5,500 nt of DNA from an uncultured Mailhella sp. (GCA_910579055.1 CAJTSU010000198.1:1-5500); one strand, 5' to 3'; counted from the stretch's first letter, positions 1 to 5,403 are shown. The notes: generated by a model from the sequence alone, not told the origin. A program made the numbers and translations.

Positions 1-75
1 GCGGCTACTCCGGCGTCGCGACGGAGCCTCACTTCGCTCGACTCCGGGAGCATTTCAATAACAAAATGCTCTAAC
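1..75 (-). repeat. Partial copy A of a dispersed inverted-end repeat (runs off the window)
   Basis: Read on the minus strand from base 75, this segment begins TTAGAGCATT, then after five bases ATTGAAAT. It continues with a GGAGTC...GGCTCC hairpin and ends in GAGTAGCCGC at the window edge. The same order of motifs occurs on the plus strand from 3623 (copy B), with only small gaps over about 70 bases. The outer 24 bases also form their own palindrome, GAGCATTT (48-55) against AAATGCTC (64-71) with an 8-base loop. It lies just beyond the terminator of the M24 peptidase gene. The far end of this copy is outside the window, so full length cannot be given. No coding sequence is seen here. Confidence 0.6.
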
Positions 76-95
76 GCCCGTGGTCAATCCTGATG

Positions 96-121
96 AAAAG
101 GCCGCCCCAAGGGAGCGGCCT
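96..121 (-). terminator. Intrinsic terminator after the M24 peptidase gene
   Basis: On the minus strand AGGCCGC (121-115) pairs perfectly with GCGGCCT (105-99). The stem extends inward by a T-G wobble and two C-G pairs around a three-base loop, and a run of T residues follows (complement of 99-96). It starts 26 bases past the TAG stop of the peptidase gene, which is the expected position and orientation for a rho-independent terminator. It probably ends the whole transcript that includes the peptidase. Confidence 0.88.
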
Positions 122-147
122 GTCATGTGAAAGGTTTGAAGGTTCGG

Positions 148-1233
148 CTACAGCACGCGGCAGCCGTCTTCCTCCACAACCACCATGTATTCCCAGCGCG
201 CGCCGCCCCAGCCGGGGTAATACAGGCCCGGTTCAACGGTGACGATCATGCCCGGTTTAAGCGGCTTTTCACTGCGCGGGGAAAGCCGGGGTTCCTCATG
301 TGTTTCCAGCCCGACGCCGTGCCCGAGGGAATGGGTGAACGCCTTTTCCTTGCCGGATGCGGCGAAGCTGTCCACTGCCGTCTGCCAGGCTTCTTTGCCG
401 GTCATGCCGGGACGGATGGCGGCAATGGCCTTGCGCTGCGCCTCGCGCACCGCGTTGAGCATGTCCAGAAAACGCTTCTCCGGCCTGTCGCCCACCCAGA
501 AGGTGCGGGTCTGGTCGGAACAATAATGGTTGAGGCGTGCGCCCACATCCACCAGAATAAGACAATTTGGGGTAATTTCCGTGGGGCCGTGGGGTTCTTC
601 AAAGGGGTTGTAGTGCGGCAGGGCGGCATGGGCGTCCTTGGCCACAATGGGAGAAAAACTGTTTTCGGTTGCGCCGTGCTCGCGGAAGAATTTTTCAATG
701 CTCCAGGCAATTTTCGCTTCGGTATTGCCCGCCGTGAGGATGGAAGGCAGCCATTCCATGAGCTGGTGGTTGAGTTTCGCGCTCTCCTCCATGAGGCGGA
801 CTTCCGCCTCATCCTTGATCACGCGCAGCTCTTCCACCAGACCGTCCGCCGCCTCCAGCGCCAGCCCCGGTTCCAGACGCGTGACAAAGTCGTGGGAGAC
901 AATGGCCGCTTCAAAGCCAATGCGGCCCGAAACCCTGTCTTTGAGCAGAGAGCGTATTTCTTCCGCTGACGGCCCCTTGTAGATGAACACGCGTTCCCGA
1001 TCCCAGTGTTCGGCGGCGGCTTCCTCGTAGCGGGAGTCTGTACACAGCCAGTCCTTGCCGTTTTGCAGAATAATCAGGCATCCCGAACTTTCGTTGCACT
1101 GGCTGTCGTGCAGCTCGAAGCCGGAAAGATAGAAACGGTTGGCCGGGTGGGAGACGATGAGGGCATCCAGCCCCTCCCGACGCATGATTTCGCGCAGATG
1201 TTCGCGGCGCGCGGCGTAGCGGGCCTGTTCCAT
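148..1233 (-). CDS. M24 family metallopeptidase (Xaa-Pro aminopeptidase / prolidase-like)
   Basis: This 361-residue protein is predicted to be a cytoplasmic dinuclear-metal exopeptidase acting on peptide bonds next to proline, used in peptide turnover. Residues 1-130 form the creatinase-like N-terminal domain, and about 140-361 form the pita-bread M24 domain. The five expected metal ligands are visible: Asp229 and Asp240 (LVDVG and SDQTRTF), His305 (HSLGHGVG), Glu334 (TVEPG) and Glu348 (ARWEYM). His207 in PHYNP and His312 in THEEP match the substrate and proton-transfer histidines of PepP/PepQ. The length is typical of PepQ-like members and shorter than E. coli PepP. There is no signal peptide or membrane segment. 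The ATG at 1233 is preceded by GGAG at seven-base spacing. It lies 196 bases after trpA with no terminator between them, so read-through is possible. Family assignment is secure. Whether it prefers dipeptides or longer peptides cannot be decided from sequence, so no symbol is given. Confidence 0.92.
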   Translation of the reverse strand: MEQARYAARREHLREIMRREGLDALIVSHPANRFYLSGFELHDSQCNESSGCLIILQNGKDWLCTDSRYEEAAAEHWDRERVFIYKGPSAEEIRSLLKDRVSGRIGFEAAIVSHDFVTRLEPGLALEAADGLVEELRVIKDEAEVRLMEESAKLNHQLMEWLPSILTAGNTEAKIAWSIEKFFREHGATENSFSPIVAKDAHAALPHYNPFEEPHGPTEITPNCLILVDVGARLNHYCSDQTRTFWVGDRPEKRFLDMLNAVREAQRKAIAAIRPGMTGKEAWQTAVDSFAASGKEKAFTHSLGHGVGLETHEEPRLSPRSEKPLKPGMIVTVEPGLYYPGWGGARWEYMVVVEEDGCRVL

Positions 1234-1429
1234 GGGAAACTCCGGAATGATCCTTTTACAGGGAATAAATCAGCGGTTCCTTGCCGAAGGCGTGCCGCGC
1301 GGGACATGCCGAACCGGAGGGGCGCGGCGGCGCCGGCACGGAACACAGATTAGGGATATCTTCAGCGGCAGGCAAGCCTGTTCCCCTATACGTTTTCCAT
1401 CCTGCGACGTCCGGAGAGGGAAGCCATGA
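1234..1429 (-). other. Intergenic spacer between trpA and the M24 peptidase gene
   Basis: This 196-base spacer has no supportable gene. It holds the peptidase Shine-Dalgarno (GGAG, seven bases before the ATG at 1233), a small palindrome CAGGCAAGCCTG (1369-1380) with no T-tract, and a GC-rich block near 1316-1340. I see no intrinsic terminator for trpBA. Promoter-like hexamers on the minus strand (for example TTGCCT near 1378) are too weak to call. Either the peptidase has its own promoter here or it is read through from trpA. Confidence 0.5.
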
Positions 1430-2209
1430 TCAAAAGTATAGGCACCTCCATGCGTCGAGAAATTCCCCGGCTGATCTGCCCGCATCAATGTGCCGGAGCA
1501 GGGCGGGGCCGAATACGGCGGCGTCGGGCCGCAAATCTTCGGGCATGGCTTGCGGCTGTTCCGGGTTGCCCGGGCCGAAGTCCAGAGCCAGAGGCAGGGA
1601 AAAGGCGGCGCGGGCGCGGCGCAAGGTATGCGGCACCTGCGGGGAGATGCCTTCGTGTGCACCGGCCGCGCCCATGACGGAGACGACATGCACAAAGCCT
1701 TCCGTCACGGCGGCGTATTCGCGCATGCGTTCTTCCGTGGTGTTCTGTCCGACCAGGGGAATCAGCGCAATGCCCCATGCGCCGAGTGTTCCGCGCAGTT
1801 CGCCGCTTTCCTCCAGCGGAACGTCGGGGATAACGCACCCGGTCACGCCAGCGTCGGCGGCGTCCTTCGCGAAGTTCTCCGGCCCGTATTGCAGGATGGA
1901 ATTCATGTAGCCCCTCAGGGCCAGACCTGCCTGGAGCTTTTCCGCGCGGGCGCGCAGTTCTTTCAGGATGCCGCGCGGGGTAACGCCGGAGGCCAGCGCC
2001 CGGCGGCACGCTTCTTCCGCAGCGGGGCCGTCGGCCACGGGATCGGAAAAGGGAATGCCTATTTCAATGATGTCCGCGCCGTGGGCGTCCAGATCTTCCA
2101 CGGCTGCCCTGAAGCGCCCCGGCGAAGGAAAGCCGGCGGGGATGAAGGGAACAAGGGCCATGCGCCCTTCGGCGCGGGCATTCCGGATTTTCTGTTCAAG
2201 AATATGCAT
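1430..2209 (-). CDS. trpA: Tryptophan synthase alpha subunit, with divergent substrate loops
   Basis: The alpha subunit cleaves indole-3-glycerol phosphate to indole and glyceraldehyde 3-phosphate, passing indole through a tunnel to TrpB. The 259 residues form one TIM-barrel domain of usual or slightly short length. The catalytic pair falls at the same numbers as in the Salmonella enzyme: Glu49 in DIIEIGIPFSD and Asp60 in DPVADGP. PDVPLEES (128-135) is also conserved. Several usually conserved positions differ. The loop usually written S-R-x-G-V-T-G reads SVMGAAG (177-183), placing Ala where the active-site Thr is expected. The strand usually written GFGIS reads DFGPG (210-214). The phosphate-binding GSA is GPA (234-236). 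The YxNP motif is YMNS (101-104). AAGGAG lies six bases before the ATG, in a 17-base gap after the trpB stop, so trpB and trpA are co-transcribed. It is probably functional with TrpB, but the loop changes deserve attention. Confidence 0.95.
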   Translation of the reverse strand: MHILEQKIRNARAEGRMALVPFIPAGFPSPGRFRAAVEDLDAHGADIIEIGIPFSDPVADGPAAEEACRRALASGVTPRGILKELRARAEKLQAGLALRGYMNSILQYGPENFAKDAADAGVTGCVIPDVPLEESGELRGTLGAWGIALIPLVGQNTTEERMREYAAVTEGFVHVVSVMGAAGAHEGISPQVPHTLRRARAAFSLPLALDFGPGNPEQPQAMPEDLRPDAAVFGPALLRHIDAGRSAGEFLDAWRCLYF

Positions 2210-2226
2210 GTTCGACTCCTTGCGGC

Positions 2227-3408
2227 CTAGCGCGGCAGGTATGTTTCAATGATGTCCAGATCCTTGTCTCCGCGGCCGGAGAGATTGACCACCACGTTGG
2301 CGTCTTCGGGCAGTTCGGCCCGCAGTTTTTCCGCGTGTTCCAGCACCCAGGCCAGGGCGTGGGATGACTCCAGCGCGGGCAGAATGCCTTCGGCGCGGCA
2401 CAGCGTGGTGAAGGCGCGCAGGGCCTCCGCGTCGGTGGCGAGGCCGTAGAAGGCGCGGCCCGTGGCCTGTAGCCATGCGTGTTCCGGGCCTACGCCGGGA
2501 TAATCCAGCCCGGCGGAGATGGAATGGGAGGGCTGGATCTGGCCGTCTTCCGTCTGAAGAAGCATGGTATGCTGGCCGTGCAGCACGCCCGGAGAGCCGA
2601 GATTGAGCGGCGCGGAGTTGTAGCAGCCGGGTTCTCCCGTGCCCGCTCCTTCCACGCCGGTGATGCGCACCTGGGCATCATTCAGGAAGGGATAAAACAT
2701 GCCGATGGCGTTGGAGCCGCCGCCTACCGCCGCTACGACCATGTCCGGCAGGCGTCCGGTGAGTTCCAACATGCGGGCGCGTGTTTCCCGCCCGATGACG
2801 GATTGAAAATCGCGTACCAGCGTGGGGAAGGGGTGCGGCCCGGCGGCAGTGCCGAAACAGTAGTGCGTATCTTCCTGCGCGGTGATCCAGAAGCGCAGGG
2901 CCTCGTTAATGGCGTCCTTGAGCGTGCGCGATCCGCTTTCCACCGGCCGCAGCTCCGCGCCCAGCAGCTTCATGCGGCGGACGTTGGGAGCCTGCCGCTC
3001 CACATCTTCCGCGCCCATGTAGATGATGCAGCCCATGCCCAGACGCGCGGCGGCCGCCGCCGTGGCCACGCCGTGCTGACCTGCCCCGGTTTCGGCAACC
3101 AGACTCCTTTTGCCCATGCGTTTTGCCAGCAGGGCCTGCCCCAGCGTGTTGTTGACCTTGTGCGCGCCGGTGTGGAGCAGGTCTTCCCGCTTCAGCCACA
3201 ATTTGAAACCCAGATCGCGCGAGAGCGTGGGGCAAAGGGTGAGAGGCGTTTCCCGCCCCGCGAAGTTGCGGAGCAGATCGTCCAGTTCTTCCTGAAAGGA
3301 AGGCGTGGGCATGATATGTTCGATGGCCGCTTCCAGCTCCCGGAGCGGCGGCATGAGCAGTTCCGGAACGAACTGCCCGCCGAAATCGCCGAAGTATCCT
3401 TTTTTCAT
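2227..3408 (-). CDS. trpB: Tryptophan synthase beta subunit (TrpB1 type)
   Basis: This is the PLP enzyme that condenses indole with L-serine to make tryptophan, working as an alpha2-beta2 complex with TrpA. At 393 residues it has normal length, and all key motifs are intact: the Schiff-base Lys84 in HTGAHKVNNT, catalytic Glu106 in AETGAGQHG, the PLP phosphate cup GGGSN (229-233), Asp302 in GLDYPGVGPEH, Glu346 in ALESSHA and Ser377 in LSGRGDKD. The communication-domain region between Lys84 and about residue 190 looks standard, so this is the TrpA-dependent TrpB1 type rather than TrpB2. The start is set by AGGAGG five bases before the ATG. That Shine-Dalgarno follows directly on the U-tract of an intrinsic terminator, so transcription into trpB must pass the attenuator upstream. 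No other trp biosynthetic gene lies on its 5' side. Confidence 0.97.
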   Translation of the reverse strand: MKKGYFGDFGGQFVPELLMPPLRELEAAIEHIMPTPSFQEELDDLLRNFAGRETPLTLCPTLSRDLGFKLWLKREDLLHTGAHKVNNTLGQALLAKRMGKRSLVAETGAGQHGVATAAAAARLGMGCIIYMGAEDVERQAPNVRRMKLLGAELRPVESGSRTLKDAINEALRFWITAQEDTHYCFGTAAGPHPFPTLVRDFQSVIGRETRARMLELTGRLPDMVVAAVGGGSNAIGMFYPFLNDAQVRITGVEGAGTGEPGCYNSAPLNLGSPGVLHGQHTMLLQTEDGQIQPSHSISAGLDYPGVGPEHAWLQATGRAFYGLATDAEALRAFTTLCRAEGILPALESSHALAWVLEHAEKLRAELPEDANVVVNLSGRGDKDLDIIETYLPR

Positions 3409-3419
3409 ACTAACCTCCT

Positions 3420-3455
3420 AAAAAAAGCCGCCATCCTCCGGGGAGGATGGCGGCT
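3420..3455 (-). terminator. Attenuator terminator immediately upstream of trpB
   Basis: On the minus strand AGCCGCCATCCTCC (3455-3442) is the exact complement of GGAGGATGGCGGCT (3439-3426), giving about 12-13 stable pairs around a small loop. Seven T residues follow (complement of 3426-3420, the first paired). The trpB Shine-Dalgarno begins at the next base. A terminator placed before a biosynthetic gene, behind a leader peptide with tandem Trp codons, is diagnostic of transcription attenuation rather than ordinary end-of-operon termination. Confidence 0.92.
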
Positions 3456-3531
3456 GTGATACGCTGGATATCGGATCAACGGCACGTTCACGCGCCGTTA
3501 TCGTCAGAAGACGACGGGGCGCACTCCTCCC
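3440..3531 (-). promoter_or_regulatory. Candidate antiterminator pairing of the trp attenuator
   Basis: The leader segment GGGAGGA (3531-3525), inside the 3' part of trpL, is the exact complement of TCCTCCC (3447-3441) in the 5' arm and loop of the terminator. The pairing can be lengthened by GTG/CAT around one bulged G. Forming it would break the terminator. The segment lies about 18 bases downstream of the second Trp codon, so it would emerge from a ribosome stalled there. A ribosome moving on to the stop codon would disturb it. This is inference from base pairing; a full fold has not been computed. Confidence 0.5.
3478..3499 (-). promoter_or_regulatory. Leader RNA hairpin between trpL and the terminator
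   Basis: On the minus strand AACGGCGCG (3499-3491) pairs with CGTGCCGTT (3486-3478) around a TGAA tetraloop, giving nine pairs including one G-T. It begins five bases after the trpL stop codon and sits between the proposed antiterminator strand and the terminator. It may act as a pause hairpin or bring the two strands together. The role is inferred; the pairing itself is clear. Confidence 0.6.
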
Positions 3532-3599
3532 TTCACGTCGGAGACGCGCCACCACCGGCACACGGCGCGGAACGTGGAACAGGAAGAGGAACGGAACAT
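3504..3599 (-). CDS. trpL: trp operon leader peptide with tandem Trp codons
   Basis: This is a 31-codon reading frame whose product has no expected function of its own. Its translation senses charged tRNA-Trp. It starts MFRSSSC and carries two adjacent Trp codons, TGG TGG at codons 16-17 (3554-3549), in the segment CRWWR. It ends in TGA at 3504-3506. AAGGA (3611-3607) lies seven bases before the ATG, a good ribosome site. The Trp codons sit in the loop and 3' arm of a hairpin, CGCGCC (3569-3564) against GGCGCG (3550-3545), the 1:2-type structure of classical attenuators. The frame stays open upstream to an ATG at 3773 (89 codons in all) and has another ATG at 3623, but neither has a ribosome site. 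The short form also matches the size of known leader peptides. Confidence 0.85.
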   Translation of the reverse strand: MFRSSSCSTFRAVCRWWRVSDVKGGVRPVVF

Positions 3600-3621
3600 G
3601 AAGAAATCCTTATGGTTGAAC

Positions 3622-3652
3622 ATTAGAGCATTCCAAGAGTGAAATACTCCAA
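3622..3652 (-). promoter_or_regulatory. Weak candidate promoter for trpL-trpBA
   Basis: On the minus strand TTGGAG (3652-3647) and TCTAAT (3627-3622) are separated by 19 bases. The -10 matches five of six consensus bases, but the -35 is mediocre and the spacing is long. It would start transcription near 3615, a short distance before the trpL Shine-Dalgarno. The -10 coincides with the outer end of repeat copy B, so the repeat may supply part of the promoter. A start point beyond the repeat cannot be excluded. Confidence 0.25.
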
Positions 3653-3789
3653 GGAGTCGAGCAAGGCGAGACTCCTTCCCAGAGCAGCCGCAATTTACTT
3701 GCGGCGTATAGCTCTGGCGCAGGCGTGAAACCTGTGGGTCAGAACATGGGGTCTGGCTGGCAGATATTTTCAATCAAAAAACGCTCTAG
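3623..3789. repeat. Copy B: roughly 165-bp repeat with imperfect terminal inverted repeats (MITE-like)
   Basis: The left end on the plus strand and the right end on the minus strand share the pattern TAGAGC, eight bases, A(G/T)TGAAA with identical spacing (TAGAGC at 3624-3629; complement at 3783-3788). Copy A at the window start shares the same pattern and spacing. Inside are a hairpin AAGGAGTC (3651-3658)/GACTCCTT (3670-3677) with an 11-base loop, and a larger stem at 3679-3717. It fills most of the gap between larC and trpL and has no credible protein-coding content. A small non-autonomous mobile element or REP-like structured repeat fits best. No transposase is visible in the window, and target-site duplications are not evident. 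Confidence 0.55.
3679..3717. repeat. Two-tier stem-loop inside repeat copy B
   Basis: CCAGAGC (3679-3685) pairs with GCTCTGG (3711-3717), and inside it GCCGCAA (3687-3693) pairs with TTGCGGC (3699-3705) around a five-base loop. An asymmetric internal loop (one base against five) separates the tiers. That gives 14 perfect pairs in 39 bases. No T-tract flanks it on either strand, so it is not an intrinsic terminator. As part of the repeat it may be a folding element recognised by a transposase, or it may protect or end transcripts from larC. Confidence 0.6.
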
Positions 3790-3874
3790 CGATGAACCAG
3801 AATAAACCTGTGCCGGAGAAAATGTCAAGCGGCACTTGTACTCCGAAACATGAACCATTTAGGCGTGCCGGCCG
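3790..3874 (-). other. Spacer between larC and repeat copy B
   Basis: This is 85 bases with no gene. On the minus strand GTGCCG and CGGCAC (between about 3835 and 3805) could pair over a long loop. A minimal CGCT/AGCG stem followed by six T residues overlaps the right end of the repeat (about 3792-3777). Either might give weak termination of larBC, but neither is convincing. The larC frame is followed by stops in all three minus-strand frames within this stretch, so no LarC2 domain follows. Confidence 0.4.
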
Positions 3875-4753
3875 TCAGGCGCAAGCGCCACCAGCGCATC
3901 CGGCATCCGTTTCTTCCGCCCCCCAGGCGAAAACCGTGCCGTTGGGCGCGCCGGGGAAAACGTGCGTGCCGTAGACCAGAGCGCGCCTTTCCACCCGCAT
4001 GGCGGGCCAGGGGCCGAATTCCGCATGGAGCGCGCGCAGCAGGGCCATGGCTGTGGGCGTTATGGTTTCTCCCTGTCCGGGAAAGGGCCGTACCGGCACG
4101 CCTTCCAGCAGCTCCAGCACGGCGGGGGCGGGCACGGGAATAACGCCGTGCGCACAGCGGACATTCCCGTCCGCCACGGGCAGAGGGCTGACCACAAGGC
4201 GCGAGGGATTCAGCCGGACAAAGAGTTCACAGCTCACGCAGATGTCAAGAATACTGTCCAGCGCCCCCACTTCATGAAAATGTACCTCTTCAGGCCGTTT
4301 TTCATGCACGGCGGCCTCGGCGCGCGCCAACAGCGCGAAGGTTTCCGTAGAGAGGCGTTTTGCCGGGTCGCTCATGCCGCTTTGCGCGATCAGCCCGGTG
4401 ATGTCGGCCAGGGTGCGGTGCGCGTGCTGGCGCGGGAGCGACACCTCCGCATGCCAGCCGGCGATGTGGTTCACCTGCCGCCGCACCAGGCGCAGACTCC
4501 CGGCCAGCTCAGGCATGACGGAAGCCAGCAGGCTTTCCGTTTCTTCCGCACTGATTTCCGTCATGCACAGCAGCCCGGCCAGAAACATGTCGCCCGACAG
4601 GCCGGAATGCGCCCGGATTGTCAGAACGCTTCCCGCTTCAGGCTTTGCGCGGCCATGGGAGTGAGTGTGCCCCGACGCCTGTTCATGCTCGTGTTTATGA
4701 GTGCGGCAGTGCTCGTGTTCATGGCGTTCGCTGGTATGTTCATGGGCGTTCAT
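3875..4753 (-). CDS. larC: LarC N-terminal domain protein (nickel insertion, NPN cofactor), lacking LarC2
   Basis: LarC inserts nickel into the thiolated pyridinium mononucleotide to finish the nickel-pincer nucleotide used by lactate racemase-type enzymes; in the studied enzyme this is CTP-dependent. Family signatures are clear: HSGLSGDMFLAG (49-60, usually DCFSGISGDM), HFHEVGALDSILD (158-170), VRCAHGVIPVPAPA (198-211), ETITPTAMALL (229-239) and EFGPWPAMRVER (245-256). Two features are unusual. The first 33 residues hold 11 histidines, whereas the family's His-rich stretch normally lies internally; here that internal site is reduced to RQHAHR (108-113). Also, the protein ends at residue 292, shortly after the PN motif where full-length members continue into the CTP-binding LarC2 domain. 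In Lactobacillus plantarum LarC1 and LarC2 are joined by programmed frameshifting, but no LarC2-like frame exists here. The start overlaps the larB stop as ATGA, indicating translational coupling, with no strong Shine-Dalgarno. Confidence 0.85.
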   Translation of the reverse strand: MNAHEHTSERHEHEHCRTHKHEHEQASGHTHSHGRAKPEAGSVLTIRAHSGLSGDMFLAGLLCMTEISAEETESLLASVMPELAGSLRLVRRQVNHIAGWHAEVSLPRQHAHRTLADITGLIAQSGMSDPAKRLSTETFALLARAEAAVHEKRPEEVHFHEVGALDSILDICVSCELFVRLNPSRLVVSPLPVADGNVRCAHGVIPVPAPAVLELLEGVPVRPFPGQGETITPTAMALLRALHAEFGPWPAMRVERRALVYGTHVFPGAPNGTVFAWGAEETDAGCAGGACA

Positions 4754-5403
4754 AAGGAATGGATAACCCTTGCAGCGGCGCAGGCCGCGCCGTAGCCGTT
4801 GTCGATATTCATGACCGCCACGCCGGGGGCGCAGCTGGAAAGCATGCTCGCCAGGGCGGCATTGCCGCCCCGCGCCGCTCCGTAACCCACCGAGGTGGGA
4901 ACCGCGAAAATCGGTTTGGGCGTAAGCCCGCCCATGACGCTGGCCAGAGCGGCGTCCAGCCCTGCCACGACAATCAGCGCGTCAAAGCTGTTGACCTCAT
5001 CCAGCCGTTCGGCCAGCCTCCACAGGCCGGCTACGCCGCAGTCTTCAAAGATTTTGTGCGCTATCCCCATATATTTCAGGGTGCGTGCGGCTTCCCAGGT
5101 GACGGAACCGTCCGCTGTTCCCGCCGAGATGACCGCGGCCCGGCCTTTTGCCCTGTCGGGCAGGACATCGCCGAACGCGGTACGCGACAAGGGATGATAA
5201 TCGTACCCCGCCCGCACAGCTTCGGGCATTCGGGCGAAAACATCCGGCGCAAGCCGTGTGAACAGGATGGGGTGGCCCGATCCTCTGCCGAAACGGGAGA
5301 GCAGATCCTGTACCGCCTCAAAGGGCTTGCCTTCGCAGAATACAGCTTCGGGCAGTCCGATGCGCGCGGTGCGGGCGTGGTCGAAAAGAATGCCGTGATC
5401 CAT
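4750..5403 (-). CDS. larB: LarB, pyridinium-3,5-biscarboxylic acid mononucleotide synthase
   Basis: LarB opens NPN cofactor synthesis by carboxylating and hydrolysing nicotinic acid adenine dinucleotide. The fold is related to PurE. Conserved stretches include RIGLPEAVFCEGK (14-26), VISAGTADGSV (91-101), DCGVAGLWRL (121-130), LIVVAGLDAAL (143-153), AVPTSVGYGAARGG (167-180) and SSCAPGVAVMNIDNGYGAA (189-207). Cys191 aligns with the catalytic cysteine near the C-terminus of characterised LarB. The chosen ATG has GGAG five bases upstream. However, 217 residues is short: family members are usually near 250 and have an extra N-terminal helical segment. The frame stays open without a stop from 5403 to the window edge, and contains no ATG, GTG or TTG there, so a longer protein starting outside the window is possible. 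It is followed by larC with a 4-base overlap. No larE or larA is visible. Confidence 0.93.
   Translation of the reverse strand: MDHGILFDHARTARIGLPEAVFCEGKPFEAVQDLLSRFGRGSGHPILFTRLAPDVFARMPEAVRAGYDYHPLSRTAFGDVLPDRAKGRAAVISAGTADGSVTWEAARTLKYMGIAHKIFEDCGVAGLWRLAERLDEVNSFDALIVVAGLDAALASVMGGLTPKPIFAVPTSVGYGAARGGNAALASMLSSCAPGVAVMNIDNGYGAACAAARVIHSL

Noticed and set aside
48..71. Palindrome in copy A as an intrinsic terminator or operator
   Set aside because: No T-tract follows on either strand, and the same sequence recurs as the end of a repeat, which explains it better.
127..969. Long plus-strand reading frame opposite the M24 peptidase gene
   Set aside because: It is the antisense shadow of a gene with complete catalytic motifs. 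High GC content leaves few stops on the opposite strand, and the frame has no recognisable domain.
2479..3459. Long plus-strand frame opposite trpB, and similar ones opposite trpA, larC and larB
   Set aside because: All mirror strongly conserved minus-strand genes. None has a credible ribosome site or family motif.
3679..3760. tRNA or other known structured RNA around the two-tier hairpin
   Set aside because: The stem geometry does not give a cloverleaf: no T-arm motif, anticodon arm or acceptor stem of the right spacing could be assembled.
3504..3773. 89-codon minus-strand reading frame in the larC-trpL gap as a full-length protein
   Set aside because: Only its last 31 codons have a ribosome site and leader-peptide features. 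The upstream part runs through repeat copy B and shows no protein-like composition.
3600..3874. Frameshifted or degraded LarC2 domain downstream of larC
   Set aside because: I read all three minus-strand frames after the larC stop. Each closes quickly and none shows LarC2-like sequence.
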